From: Streptomyces sp. HUAS CB01
Lineage (GTDB): Bacteria; Actinomycetota; Actinomycetes; Streptomycetales; Streptomycetaceae
DNA: 64,000 nucleotides
Direction of reading: 5' to 3'
Assembly: GCF_030406905.1 (NCBI RefSeq)
Contig: NZ_CP129137.1
Coordinates: forward strand, 7,843,501 to 7,907,500
Part shown: one piece after another, positions 26,062 to 37,372 of the stretch
Position numbering within the stretch: position 1 is the stretch's first letter
How the letters are laid out: every line of letters starts with the position of its first letter
Notes under the pieces: generated by a model
The model's input: only the letters and a program-made list of their open reading frames with translations
What the model was told of the DNA's origin: nothing
The model's database searches: none
Made by a program: the position numbers and the translations under genes

Positions 26062-26901
26062 TCAGGCGGAGTGGCCGACGAGGACGTCGGCGAGCTTGTT
26101 GAGGCGCTTGACGGTGCGCTCCTCGGTGGCGCCGGGTGCCGGGTCGACGCGCTGGTCGCGGTCGTAGTAGGCGCCGTTGACGAGCTCGACGAACGGGTCG
26201 CACAGCCGCACGATGTGGGCCGCCCCCGCGGCCGGGGTGGCGCCTTCGTGGGCGTAGAGCGGGAGGAGCGCGGTGTCGCAGATGCCGGGGTGGACGGAGA
26301 CGGCGGTGACGCGCGGGTCGGCGGCGAAGACGGTCAGCGCCAGTTGCGACTGGGCGTAGGCGGCCAGCCGGGAGTAGCGGCGGGCGCGGTTGGGGTCGCT
26401 CCACTGGATCGAGCCACTGCGGTGCAGTGAGGAGGACACGTTGATGACACGGCCGCCCGGGTCCTCCCCTCGCGCTTCGCGCTGGGGGTACCCCATGGTC
26501 AGCGCCCGCTCGAGGAGGCTCGTGAGCAGGTAGTGGGCGAGGAAGTTGACCTGGAAGGCCAGTTCGTTGCCGTCGGCGGTGACGGTGTGGCGCTCGGGCG
26601 CGGCGATGGCGGCGTTGTTCACGAGGACGTCCAGGCGCGGATGTTCGGCGACGACGCGCGCGGCCATCGCCTCGACCTCTTCCAGCCGGGCGAAGTCGGC
26701 GGCGAACGCGCACACGCGCTCGGCGGGGATGCCGGCCGTGGCGACGAGTGCGTCGGTGGCGGCCTGGGCGTCCTCGGCGGTGCGGCCGTGGACGAGCACG
26801 GTGGCGCCGCGCGCGGCGAGCTGCTTGGCGGTCTCGTAGCCGATGCCTGAGGTGGCTCCCGTCACGAGCACAGTGCAGGAGGAAAGGGGGAAGTCAGACA
26901 T
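26062..26901 (-). CDS. Short-chain dehydrogenase-like protein
   Basis: A 279-residue SDR-fold protein. It has the dinucleotide motif TGATSGIGYETAKQL, the NNAA motif (LDVLVNNAAIA) and a Ser-rich active-site strand (VINVSSSLHRSG). The expected catalytic YxxxK reads YAQSQ, so the active-site Lys is Gln; this resembles retinol-dehydrogenase/WW-oxidoreductase-like SDRs but is non-canonical. The C-terminus ends TVKRLNKLADVLVGHSA. ATG 26901 has only a weak GGATGG upstream. The gene is first in an operon with the small basic protein, and two CGTCAGGG units 11 bp apart stand 240 bases upstream. Confidence 0.82.
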   Translation of the reverse strand: MSDFPLSSCTVLVTGATSGIGYETAKQLAARGATVLVHGRTAEDAQAATDALVATAGIPAERVCAFAADFARLEEVEAMAARVVAEHPRLDVLVNNAAIAAPERHTVTADGNELAFQVNFLAHYLLTSLLERALTMGYPQREARGEDPGGRVINVSSSLHRSGSIQWSDPNRARRYSRLAAYAQSQLALTVFAADPRVTAVSVHPGICDTALLPLYAHEGATPAAGAAHIVRLCDPFVELVNGAYYDRDQRVDPAPGATEERTVKRLNKLADVLVGHSA

Positions 26902-27143
26902 GATCCATCCATGAGAGATGCGGGTATCAAGAAGGGGCGCCGGACCAGGTCACGGCGCCCCGAAGGCAACGGAACACGCGTCAGCGCGAACGTCTCGGTG
27001 TGAGGAGGTCGTTCAGGCGGGTGTTCCCGGGCAGCGGGGCACACGACGGAGCGCCGGATTCGGCGGCCGGTCGAGAAGGAGCCACTCGCTGTTCACAGCT
27101 CCCATCGAACCCGCACCCGATCGCCTGGACAAGCTCAGCGGCC

Positions 27144-27165
27144 TTTCCCTGACGGTCCCCTGACG
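27144..27165 (-). promoter_or_regulatory. Candidate KdpE box upstream of the SDR gene
   Basis: On the minus strand CGTCAGGGGAC is followed directly by CGTCAGGGAAA, two 11-bp units sharing eight leading bases. They lie between the kdpB2 stop codon and the SDR start, oriented towards the SDR gene. Confidence 0.5.
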
Positions 27166-27175
27166 AGCGGACGGC

Positions 27176-29332
27176 TCAACCGCCCAGTCCTGGAACCGTC
27201 GAGATCAGCAGGTCGATCAGCTTGATGCCGACGAAGGGAAGGACCAGGCCGCCGAGCCCGTACACGGCCAGGTTGCGGCGCAGCAGATCGTGGGCCGAGG
27301 CCGGGGTGTAGCGCACGCCGCGCAGGGCCAGCGGGATGAGCGCCACGATGATCACTGCGTTGAAGATGATCGCGGAGGTGATCGCCGAGGTCGGACTGTG
27401 CAGGCCCATGATGTTGAGTGCCTCCAGGCCCGGGTACGTCCCCGCGAACATCGCGGGGATGATCGCGAAGTACTTCGCGACGTCGTTGGTGATGGAGAAG
27501 GTCGTCAGCGCTCCGCGGGTGATGAGGAGTTGCTTGCCGATCTCGACGATCTCGATGAGCTTGGTCGGGTTGGAGTCGAGGTCCACCATGTTCCCGGCCT
27601 CCTTGGCGGCCGAGGTACCGGTGTTCATCGCGACGCCGACGTCCGCCTGCGCAAGCGCCGGGGCGTCGTTGGTGCCGTCGCCGGTCATCGCGACGAGCTT
27701 GCCGCCGGCCTGCTCGCGCTTGATGAGCGCCATCTTGTCCTCGGGAGTGGCCTCCGCGAGGAAGTCGTCGACGCCGGCCTCGGTGGCGATCGCCTTGGCG
27801 GTCAGCGGGTTGTCGCCGGTGATCATCACCGTACGGATGCCCATCCGCCGCAACTGGGCGAAGCGTTCGCGGATGCCGTCCTTGACGACGTCCTTGAGGT
27901 GGATGATTCCGAGCACCCGCGGCCCGTCCCCGTCGTGCACGGCTACGAGCAGCGGCGTACCACCGCTCGCGGAGATCGCGTCGGACCAGGTGCGGGCCTC
28001 GTCCGGCACCGCCCCGCCGTACATCTCCACCCAGCCGATCACCTGCGCGGCCGCGCCCTTGCGGATGTGGCAGGCAGCCCCGTTGCTCCAGCGCAGATCG
28101 ATGCCGCTCATCCGGGTCTGTGCACTGAACTCGACGAACCGGGCGTTCGCCAGCTCCCCTTCGGCCGGGGCGCGCAGCCCGTACTTCTCCTTCGCCAGGA
28201 CCACCACCGAGCGGCCCTCCGGAGTCTCGTCGGCGAGCGAGGACAGCTGTGCGGCGTCCGCCAGGACGAGCTGGTCGGCACCGGGCATCGGGATGAAGCC
28301 CGCCGCCTCGCGGTTGCCCAACGTGATCGTGCCGGTCTTGTCGAGCAGGAGGGTGTCGATGTCCCCCGCCGCTTCGACGGCCCGTCCTGACATGGCGAGG
28401 ACGTTGCGCTGGACGAGCCGGTCCATGCCCGCGATGCCGATCGCCGACAGCAGCGCGCCGATCGTCGTGGGGATCAGCGTCACGAGCAGTGCGACCAGTA
28501 CGGTCGTGGACTGCGCGGCGCCCGCGTGGCCCGCCATCGGCTGGAGCGTGACGACGACCAGCACGAAGACGACGGTAAGGGCCGCGAGCAGGATGTTGAG
28601 CGCGATCTCGTTCGGGGTCTTCTGCCGGGACGCGCCCTCGACGAGCGCGATCATTCGGTCCAGGAAGGAGTGACCGGGCCGGGAGGTGACGCGTACGACG
28701 ATCCGGTCGGACAGCACGGTCGTACCGCCCGTCACTCCCGACCTGTCTCCGCCCGACTCCCTGATCACCGGTGCCGACTCCCCGGTGACGGCGGATTCGT
28801 CGACGGCCGCGATGCCGTCGACGACGTCGCCGTCCGCGGGGATCAGCTCACCCGCCTCGACCAGGACGAAGTCGAAGAGCTGCAGATCGGTCGCGGCGAC
28901 GGCCTCCGTCGCGGCTCGGTCGAGGTCGGTACCGTACCGCCAGTGGCGCAGCCGGAGCGCGACCGTGTCCGTGCGTGCCCGGCGCAGCGACTCGGCCTGC
29001 GTCTTGCCGCGGCCCTCCGCGACCGCCTCCGCCAGATTCGCGAAGATCACGGTCAGCCACAGCCAGACGCTGACCACCCAGGTGAAGACGGACGGATTGA
29101 GCAGCGCTGAGAGCGTGGTGAGGACCGAGCCGGCAGCCACGACGAACAGCACCGGGTTTCTGACCAGGGCCCGCGGATGCAGCTTGCGCAGGGCATCCGG
29201 GAGGCACTTCACCAACTGCACGGGATCGAGCAGGCCGCCCTGCGCCGAGCGTCGGCGCGATGGCCGGGGTACGGCGGACCGGGGAGGAACGGAGGGGGTC
29301 GTGGGCGCCTGCTGGGGGGCGGCGGGATGCAT
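27176..29332 (-). CDS. kdpB: Second, orphan KdpB-type K+-ATPase subunit
   Basis: A 718-residue P-type ATPase close in sequence to the kdpB of the complete operon at 32799. All P-type motifs are kept: TGES in [15 protein letters not shown], the phosphorylated Asp331 in [38 protein letters not shown], and the KdpB-type C-terminal helices. The start is ATG 29332, after AGAAGG; the frame extends to 29635 through the leader. No kdpA or kdpC accompanies it. It is divergent from a second kdpF, with about 610 bases between them that hold a 14-bp hairpin and candidate KdpE boxes. It might pair with the KdpA/KdpC of the other operon, or be on its way to decay, though the frame is fully intact. Confidence 0.92.
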   Translation of the reverse strand: MHPAAPQQAPTTPSVPPRSAVPRPSRRRSAQGGLLDPVQLVKCLPDALRKLHPRALVRNPVLFVVAAGSVLTTLSALLNPSVFTWVVSVWLWLTVIFANLAEAVAEGRGKTQAESLRRARTDTVALRLRHWRYGTDLDRAATEAVAATDLQLFDFVLVEAGELIPADGDVVDGIAAVDESAVTGESAPVIRESGGDRSGVTGGTTVLSDRIVVRVTSRPGHSFLDRMIALVEGASRQKTPNEIALNILLAALTVVFVLVVVTLQPMAGHAGAAQSTTVLVALLVTLIPTTIGALLSAIGIAGMDRLVQRNVLAMSGRAVEAAGDIDTLLLDKTGTITLGNREAAGFIPMPGADQLVLADAAQLSSLADETPEGRSVVVLAKEKYGLRAPAEGELANARFVEFSAQTRMSGIDLRWSNGAACHIRKGAAAQVIGWVEMYGGAVPDEARTWSDAISASGGTPLLVAVHDGDGPRVLGIIHLKDVVKDGIRERFAQLRRMGIRTVMITGDNPLTAKAIATEAGVDDFLAEATPEDKMALIKREQAGGKLVAMTGDGTNDAPALAQADVGVAMNTGTSAAKEAGNMVDLDSNPTKLIEIVEIGKQLLITRGALTTFSITNDVAKYFAIIPAMFAGTYPGLEALNIMGLHSPTSAITSAIIFNAVIIVALIPLALRGVRYTPASAHDLLRRNLAVYGLGGLVLPFVGIKLIDLLISTVPGLGG

Positions 29333-29404
29333 CGCGGAGACCTTCTGGTGGGCCCGGCCTCCCGCGCGGCGGGGGCGGGGAGTGCCGACATGGCGACCGC
29401 CGAG

Positions 29405-29440
29405 CCTTGCCGGTGCCGAGAGCTCCCGGCACCGGCAAGG
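29405..29440 (-). repeat. Perfect 14-bp inverted repeat in the kdpB2 leader
   Basis: CCTTGCCGGTGCCG (29405-29418) and CGGCACCGGCAAGG (29427-29440) are exact reverse complements with an 8-nt loop. The hairpin lies 73 bases upstream of the kdpB2 start codon and downstream of its candidate KdpE box, so it would be transcribed in the 5' leader. Confidence 0.75.
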
Positions 29441-29601
29441 CGTGTGGGCCCGGCAGCAGTGCTTGCGCGAGGCCACGGCAGCACGACAGGCGTGCCGCGT
29501 GTGACCTCGCGGCCCGGGGACGGTCATGCCACTGACGTCCACAGCCCTGAGCGGCCGAAGGAAATCTAGCCCCGCTCCCGGCGCCCCACCGCCGTCGGCC
29601 G

Positions 29602-29623
29602 AGGAATTGACGGCCTTCTGACG
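29602..29623 (-). promoter_or_regulatory. Candidate KdpE box directing kdpB2
   Basis: On the minus strand CGTCAGAAGGC is followed by CGTCAATTCCT, an 11-bp direct repeat oriented towards kdpB2, 270 bases before its start codon. Confidence 0.55.
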
Positions 29624-29649
29624 GATCTGCGACATCGCTCGTCCCTCGT

Positions 29650-29703
29650 CGTCAGGAGGGCGACAAGGAAATCCGAAAGCACGTCAGAAGAGCGTCGGGG
29701 CAC
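29650..29703 (+). promoter_or_regulatory. Two candidate KdpE boxes directing kdpF2
   Basis: CGTCAGGAGGG-CGACAAGGAAA (29650-29671) and CGTCAGAAGAG-CGTCGGGGCAC (29682-29703) are two 11-bp direct-repeat pairs on the plus strand. They face kdpF2, back to back with the minus-strand box at 29602. Confidence 0.55.
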
Positions 29704-29943
29704 GCCGTGAACGACTCGGACGCTCCGCATCCCGCCCTCTGATCACACGTGAGGGGCTCCGGACGGCCCACCACCCCGGCAAGCCCCCAACCCGCCGACA
29801 GCGGACCCGTCAAAGCAGCGTCAGCATCCTTCCGATCGGCGCCAAATGGTCGTCAAGGCGGCTGTCCGCGATGCCCTTGCGGCCTTTCCCTGTGCGACGA
29901 GGGCCAGGCCAAGGGGCCGGCCGCCAAGAGGAGTTGATCGTTG

Positions 29944-30033
29944 ATGAGTGTGGAGAACGTGGTGGGGCTCATCGTCGCCGTCTGTCTGCTCGGCTATCTC
30001 GTGGCCGCCCTGATCAACCCGGAGAAGTTCTGA
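29944..30033 (+). CDS. kdpF: Second KdpF small membrane subunit
   Basis: A 29-residue single-span protein, MSVENVVGLIVAVCLLGYLV followed by AALINPEKF. It matches the kdpF at 31044 at most positions, including VGLIVA and the PE(K/R)F end. KdpF stabilises the KdpFABC complex in the membrane. GAGGAG lies ten bases upstream. It is not followed by kdpA; instead a decayed kinase gene follows, so this looks like the start of a second kdp operon that lost its other genes or had kdpB moved to the opposite strand. Confidence 0.85.
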   Translation: MSVENVVGLIVAVCLLGYLVAALINPEKF

Positions 30034-30269
30034 GGCTCGACGAACCGCCGGGCGTATCGCTGAGCGGGCCACGATCGCGTACCGCGGCCGAACGTAGCCG
30101 GAGCCCGACGTGGACGCCGTGCTCCGGCGACGTCCCGAGGTGTTCTGGTCGGCGAACTCGCCCGTGCGAACGTTCCCGGCAGCCGCAACGCAAGGCGCCG
30201 GCGGGACGTGGAGGAGTTGCCGGCCGCCGTGATCCGGGCGGCGCGGCGGAGGCGGGCAACTCGCACGCG

Positions 30270-30739
30270 GCTGTCGGTCGCCCGCGGAGGAGGTCCTGCC
30301 CGCGGTCCTGGACACGCTGCCGCGGAGGTCGCGCCGCCCGTGGGCCAGGAGCTGGACGAGAGCCCGCCCCTGCTCGCCGATCCACCGCCGCTGGAGCGGG
30401 TGATCGCGGAGCTGGTGAGCAACGCCGCGCGGTACGCGCCCCCGGAGCATCCGGTGCTGATCACCGCGAGCGCGCTGGCCGGCCAGGTCGGGCTGGGGAT
30501 CGCCAGCCGGGGCCCGGACCTGCCCCCGGAGGACCGCCGGCGGGCCTTCGAGCCGTTCCAGCGGGACGGAGACACCGACGACACCACTGGTATCGGCCTC
30601 GCCCTCGCGCCGGCCCGTGGGCTGACCGAGGTCATGGAGGGGTCACCCCCGGAGGACACCCCCCGGAAGGGGCCTGACCATGGTCTTCTCGCTGCCGTTC
30701 CCCGGGATTCTCGCCGTGCACCTGCCCGCAGCGCCGTGA
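30270..30739 (+). pseudogene. C-terminal relic of a KdpD-type histidine kinase
   Basis: The relic reads EEVLPAVLDTLP in one frame, then in another LADPPPLERVIAELVSNAAR, YAPPEHPVLITASALAGQVG, GPDLPPEDRRRAFEPFQRDG and TTGIGLALAPARGLTEVM. A last shift near 30660 gives GLTMVFSLPFPGILAVHLPA and the stop at 30737. These are the N, G1, F and G2 boxes of a kinase ATPase domain and align with the C-terminus of the intact KdpD of this window. The dimerisation domain, His box and sensor part are gone. It probably belonged to the second kdp locus. Confidence 0.72.
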
Positions 30740-30851
30740 TACGCGGTGCGGAGTGCGGCCCGGTCCGCGAGGGCTGACGGCGTCCAAAAGGGCAGGCGCG
30801 GAACGAGCCGGGGAGGGTCCCGCCGCTTGGTGCAGAGGGCCGTACGAGTTG

Positions 30852-30894
30852 CGTAAAGAACGCCCGGGAGACCGTAAGAGGGCCGTTAACGGAA
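30852..30894 (+). promoter_or_regulatory. Candidate KdpE box before kdpFABC
   Basis: CGTAAGAGGGC-CGTTAACGGAA (30873-30894) is an 11-bp direct repeat, and a further unit CGTAAAGAACG (30852-30862) lies two turns upstream. A small hairpin, CGGTTA-CCTC-TAACCG, follows at about 30915-30930. The site is about 70 bases before the first gene of the operon. Confidence 0.5.
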
Positions 30895-30963
30895 GCCGCG
30901 TCGTGGCTGAAAGCCGGTTACCTCTAACCGTCCGACAATCCGTACCTCACCCAGGAGCTCACG

Positions 30964-31047
30964 ATGGCCGATGTGGCCTTCGTCGTCACCACGATCGCGG
31001 TCTTCGCGCTGGTGGCTCTCATCGCCAAGGGGGTGGCGAAGCTGTGA
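30964..31047 (+). CDS. Small membrane protein leading the kdp operon
   Basis: A 27-residue single-span protein, MADVAFVVTTIAVFALVALI then AKGVAKL. AGGAG stands upstream. Its stop codon overlaps the kdpF start (GTGA). Similar tiny proteins precede kdpF in other Streptomyces, so it is probably a functional part of the operon, but it has no assigned role. Confidence 0.7.
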   Translation: MADVAFVVTTIAVFALVALIAKGVAKL

Positions 31048-31133
31048 CTGCCGAGAACATCGTCGGCCTGATCGTGGCCGCCGCCCTGCTGGGCTATCTC
31101 GTCCTCGCCCTCGTCAAGCCGGAGAGGTTCTGA
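31044..31133 (+). CDS. kdpF: KdpF small subunit of the K+-ATPase
   Basis: A 29-residue single-span protein, [20 protein letters not shown] then LALVKPERF, starting at GTG. It overlaps the preceding small gene by four bases and is followed after four bases by kdpA, which indicates tight coupling. KdpF stabilises the KdpFABC complex. Confidence 0.88.
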   Translation: MTAENIVGLIVAAALLGYLVLALVKPERF

Positions 31134-31137
31134 GTCG

Positions 31138-32798
31138 ATGAGCCCCGTTCTTGCTGACGTGCTCCAGGTAACGGCGCTGATCGTGGCGCTCGCTCTGGTG
31201 CACCGCCCGCTCGGCGACTACATGGCCCGCGTCTACTCCTCCGAGAAGCACCTGCGGGTGGAGAAGTGGATCTACCGCGCGGTCGGCGCCAACCCGAACG
31301 CGGAGATGCGCTGGCCCGCCTATCTGCGCGCGGTCCTGGCCTTCTCCGCGGTGGGTGTGCTCTTCCTGTACGTGCTCCAGCGCGTCCAGGACAAGCTGCC
31401 GCTGTCGCTCGGCTTCGCGCCGATCACCGCGGACCAGGCGTTCAACACCGCCACGTCCTTCGTCTCCAACACCAACTGGCAGTCGTACTCGGGTGAAGCG
31501 GCGATGAGCCACGTCACCCAGACCGCCGGACTGGCCGTCCAGAACTTCGTCTCCGCCGCAGTCGGCATCGCCGTCGCGGTGGCGCTCGTGCGCGGCTTCG
31601 CCCGCTCCCGCACCGGTGAGCTGGGCAACTTCTGGGCCGACCTCGTCCGCGGCCTTGTGCGCATCCTGATACCGATCTCGGTGATCGCCGCGGTCCTGCT
31701 GATCGCGGCCGGCGCCATCCAGAACTTCGGCGAGATCCACCAGCTCACCACGGTCACCGGGGAGACCCTGTCGATCAGCCCTGGTGCGGTCGCCTCCCAG
31801 GAGGCGATCAAGGACCTGGGCACCAACGGAGGCGGCTACTTCAACGCCAACTCCGCCCACCCGTTCGAGAACCCCAACGGCTTCTCGAACCTGCTGACGA
31901 TCTTCCTGCTGCTGGTGATCCCGTTCTCGCTGCCGCGGACCTTCGGCAAGATGGTCGGCAGCGTCAAGCAGGGCTACGCGATCGTCGCCGCGATGGGCCT
32001 GATCTGGTTCGCCGGCGTGGTCCTGGTCACCTGGATCGAGTACGCCCACCCGGGCACCGCCTCGCAGATCGCGGGCGGCGCGATGGAGGGCAAGGAGCAG
32101 CGCTTCGGTGAGGGAGCGTCCTCGCTGTTCGCGGTCTCCACGACCATGACATCCACCGGTTCGGTCAACTCCTTCCACGACTCCTTCAGCGGGCTCTCCG
32201 GTGGTGTGCTGCTGCTGGGCATGATGCTGGGCGAGATCGCACCCGGCGGTGTGGGCTCCGGCCTCTACGGCATGCTGATCATGGCGATCATCGCGGTGTT
32301 CATCGCGGGCCTGATGGTCGGCCGTACGCCGGAGTACCTGGGCAAGAAGATCGGCACCCGCGAGATCAAGCTGGCGGCGCTCTACATCCTGGTCACCCCG
32401 GCGCTCGTGCTGATCGGCACCGCGGTCGCGATGGCGACCGGAAACGGTGAGTCGTCGATGACCAACGTCGGCGCGCACGGCTTCTCCGAGGTCCTGTACG
32501 CCTACACCTCCGCGTCGAACAACAACGGCTCCGCGTTCGCCGGCTTCGCCGCCAACACGCCGTTCCACAACACCGCGCTGGGCCTGTGCATGCTGCTGGG
32601 CCGGTTCCTTCCGATGGTGTTCGTGCTGGCGCTCGCGGGCTCGCTCGCCGAGCAGAAGCCGATTCCCGCCACCGCCGGCACCCTGCGCACCGAGAAGCCG
32701 CTGTTCACCGGTCTTCTCGTCGGCGCGATCCTGATCATCACCGGTCTGACCTTCTTCCCGGCCCTGGCACTGGGTCCGCTCGCCGAAGGGCTGGCGTC

Positions 32799-32802
<4 letters not shown>
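31138..32802 (+). CDS. kdpA: KdpA, K+-binding channel-like subunit
   Basis: A 554-residue membrane protein with about ten helices, full length for KdpA. The four selectivity-filter loops are recognisable: [49 protein letters not shown] and [13 protein letters not shown]. KdpA takes K+ from the outside with high affinity and passes it to KdpB. ATG 31138 lies four bases after kdpF; the stop overlaps the kdpB start as ATGA, so the operon is translationally coupled. Confidence 0.96.
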
Positions 32803-34945
<2,143 letters not shown>

Positions 34946-34949
<4 letters not shown>

Positions 34950-35593
34950 CGCCCACCATGAACAACTCCGTATCCAACACCGCCCGCCTGGTGTGGGCAG
35001 GGCTGCGCATGCTGCTCGTCCTCACCGTCGTCACCGGAATCGTGTACCCGCTCGTGGTCACGGGCGTCGCGCAGGCCGTCTTCCCCGACAAGGCCAACGG
35101 CTCGATCGTCAAGGTCGACGGCAAGGGGGTCGGCTCCGAGCTCATCGGGCAGAACTGGAACCTGCCGAAGAAGAACCCGGACGACGAGAACGAGGTCGCC
35201 CGGCCGGACCCCAAGTGGTTCCAGCCGCGTCCCTCCAACAGCGGCTACGACCCGCTGGCCACCGGCTCCAGCCAGCTCGGCGCCAGTGATCCGACCCTGA
35301 CGAAGACGGTCGCGGACACCAAGAGGGCAGTCGCCGCCTTCAACGGGGTGCCCGAGTCCGAGGTCCCCAAGGACGCGGTCACCGGCTCCTCCTCCGCGAT
35401 CGACCCGCACATCTCCCCGGAGTACGCGCAGATCCAGGTCAAGCGTGTGGCCAAGGCCAACGGCCTTGACGACGAGCAGGTCGAGAAGCTGGTCGAGGAC
35501 CACACCGAGGGCCGGACGGCCGGCTTCCTCGGCGAGCCGCACGTCAACGTGCTCATGCTCAACCTGGCACTCAAGGAACTGACCAAGGGCTGA
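34946..35593 (+). CDS. kdpC: KdpC subunit of the K+-ATPase
   Basis: A 215-residue protein with one N-terminal membrane helix ([20 protein letters not shown]) and an extracytoplasmic domain showing [47 protein letters not shown] and [22 protein letters not shown] 34946 overlaps the kdpB stop (GTGA); ATG 34958 is an alternative four codons later. KdpC raises K+ affinity and stabilises the complex. It is the last gene of the operon and is followed by a strong hairpin. Confidence 0.95.
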
Positions 35594-35609
35594 GCCGTGA
35601 GGCAGACGG

Positions 35610-35656
35610 ACGGGAGCCGGCGGGCCGAGGGAGGTCCAGGGCCCGCCGGCTCCCGT
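35610..35656 (+). terminator. Hairpin ending the kdpFABC operon
   Basis: ACGGGAGCCGGCGGGC (35610-35625) and GCCCGCCGGCTCCCGT (35641-35656) form a perfect 16-bp stem with a 15-nt loop, 17 bases after the kdpC stop. There is no T-tract. Confidence 0.75.
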
Positions 35657-35693
35657 TCGGCCGCATCCGTCACGAGAGGAAGGCACCACGCCG

Positions 35694-35860
35694 ATGACCG
35701 GGGTGCTCGATCCGGGTCTGCCCGGCATGGACGGCGTCGATGGCATCAAGGCGCTCAGGGGGATGGAGCCGGGCGCCGATCGTGGTGCTCCCCGCGCGCA
35801 GTGGTCCGGAGGACAAGATCCGCGCCCTGGACGCGGGAGGGCGCCATCATGGGCCGGGAT
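35694..35860 (+). pseudogene. kdpE: Truncated, frameshifted KdpE response regulator
   Basis: The frame from ATG 35694 starts at the phospho-acceptor strand of a receiver domain (VLDPGLPGMDGVDGIKALRG). The protein then continues one frame over as GWSRAPIVVLPARSGPEDKI and RALDAGG, where KdpE proteins have RGWTxxPIIVLSARxxxxDKVxALDAGADDYVTKPF. The first half of the receiver, the end of it and the whole winged-helix DNA-binding domain are missing. Placed directly after kdpFABC, it is the relic of kdpE. The remaining 200 bases to 36062 hold nothing recognisable. Confidence 0.75.
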
Positions 35861-36062
35861 CAGGGGACTTCGGGGCGGCCGCTGAGGGTCTGGTCCTGCC
35901 CGGAATGTCTCTGGCTTGCTCAACGGTCCGGCCGATCGCACGGCCGGTCGGCGCAGCAGGCGCCGCCAGGCCGTCCCATGCCGTCGCAAGCCGCGGAGAA
36001 CCGACGAAATGCGCTGGTCAGGCGTCGCTCCCGCCGTTCGGTGACAGGAACATCCTCCCGAC

Positions 36063-36770
36063 CTACGGGTCCGGATCGGTCTTGCCCTCGTCGCTCGGCG
36101 AGTCTCGCCGCTTGACCTCCCCCTGCGCGGAAGGACCCTTCTCCTGCCCCTCCAACAGATCCAGGAGCGCAGCGTCTGCCTTTTTCCGGTCTTCCTTCGT
36201 CAATTCGAGAGGAGCGTTGTTGTAGACGGTGTACCGGTCGGGAAAGATGATGTTGGTAGTCCTCAAGGTGAACGTCAGAAGCGAGCGCCAGCCCTTTCGG
36301 TGACCGACCCTCGCCTGGATTCGGACCTTGTAGTCACGGGCCTCCGGAACCAGCCCGGTAAACGGCGCCTCGAACTCGATGAAGAGTTGTTTCGCTTCTC
36401 TGCCCCCCACAACGAATCCGGCCGGCAACTTCGGTTCCTCGTCCGGCCCGGGTTGGAGACGGGATGGTGAGGACGTCCACAGGAGTGGCAGATGCGAGGC
36501 GGGCTCGTCGGGGAAGCTCAGCATGAGATCCTGCACGACGATCGGCTTGGCGCCGGTGTTGTGAAGGACGAGCGGAAGCCGCAGGCGAACCATGGAACCG
36601 TGGCAGATCGCGGCAAAGGAATGAGGCTCCCACGTCTCCAGGCGCCCCTGTCTGGCGTTGAGCCACCAGAATGAGGCGACGGTGAAGACCAATGCACTGA
36701 CCGATACAACGCTGGCGGCAGAAAGCGACGAGGACGCGATCTGATCAGCGGCGGCCATCAGCGGAAGCAC
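36063..36770 (-). CDS. Hypothetical single-span membrane protein
   Basis: A 235-residue protein with one N-terminal membrane helix (LSAASVVSVSALVFTVASFW), a WLNARQGR-type cytosolic anchor and a beta-rich domain (RLRLPLVLHNTGAKPIVVQD, SRLQPGPDEEPKLPAGFVVG, DYKVRIQARVG). The C-terminus is highly charged (GEVKRRDSPSDEGKTDPDP). GTG 36770 gives the longest product; ATG 36758 is four codons later, and neither has a clear ribosome binding site. The codon use is slightly less GC-biased than that of its neighbours. It lies downstream of the first SsgA-like gene in the same orientation. Family not recognised. Confidence 0.65.
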   Translation of the reverse strand: MLPLMAAADQIASSSLSAASVVSVSALVFTVASFWWLNARQGRLETWEPHSFAAICHGSMVRLRLPLVLHNTGAKPIVVQDLMLSFPDEPASHLPLLWTSSPSRLQPGPDEEPKLPAGFVVGGREAKQLFIEFEAPFTGLVPEARDYKVRIQARVGHRKGWRSLLTFTLRTTNIIFPDRYTVYNNAPLELTKEDRKKADAALLDLLEGQEKGPSAQGEVKRRDSPSDEGKTDPDP

Positions 36771-36880
36771 AAATTCAGTGTGCCAGCCTCGGGGTGGGCA
36801 CGCTAACAGGACTCAGTTGCGCCGGGCCCCGGAGCGAACCAGCCTCCGACGAGGGGCAGCCGGGCCGCCGTCATCCTCAC

Positions 36881-37315
36881 CTACCGCCCCGGCGAGCCTT
36901 CGGCAAAGAGGTGCCTCAGCAGCGCGTCCGAGTCGATGTGGTCGGACTCGGATCCTCTGGGCACGAGTGCCTCCGTCTCGTGCAGGAACCCCCTGATGTC
37001 CTGTGCCGTGGCTTCGAGCAACGCCGCACCGTCTGGCGGCTTGAGGACGATGTACACGGCACCGCGGTCGCGCTCGCCGGCCGGCCATATCCGAACGTCT
37101 CCCTCACCGACGGGGCCTTCCAGGCCGTCGATCAGCAGATCGCGTCCGATGATCCATTCCACTGCCTCGTCGCTATCGTCCGCGGTGAACGCGACACGAA
37201 CGGCATAAGGATCACTGGACTCGTACCGCAGCCTCATGCACATGGACAGGGACATCTCCTGCGAGACGACAAGCTGTACAGGTAGACCCCGTATCACGGT
37301 TCCGATTGACTTCAT
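36881..37315 (-). CDS. SsgA-like protein (SALP), first copy
   Basis: A 144-residue member of the SsgA family of actinobacterial morphogenesis proteins, which position peptidoglycan synthesis and division in sporulating Streptomyces. Family landmarks are LRYESSDPYAVRVAFTADDS, VEWIIGRDLLIDGLEGPVGE, GDVRIWPAG and the end FLHETEALVPRGSESDHIDS. Length is typical. It starts at ATG 37315. The second copy at 55928 is very similar (both MKS...TVI.GLP...), and both have a conserved inverted repeat in front. It lies downstream of a small secreted protein gene with two TetR-type palindromes upstream. Confidence 0.88.
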   Translation of the reverse strand: MKSIGTVIRGLPVQLVVSQEMSLSMCMRLRYESSDPYAVRVAFTADDSDEAVEWIIGRDLLIDGLEGPVGEGDVRIWPAGERDRGAVYIVLKPPDGAALLEATAQDIRGFLHETEALVPRGSESDHIDSDALLRHLFAEGSPGR

Positions 37316-37372
37316 GGGTTCGCTCCTGGTGCCTCGATCCGTGCGGGGACGGCTGCGGCGGGACCGGTGGCG

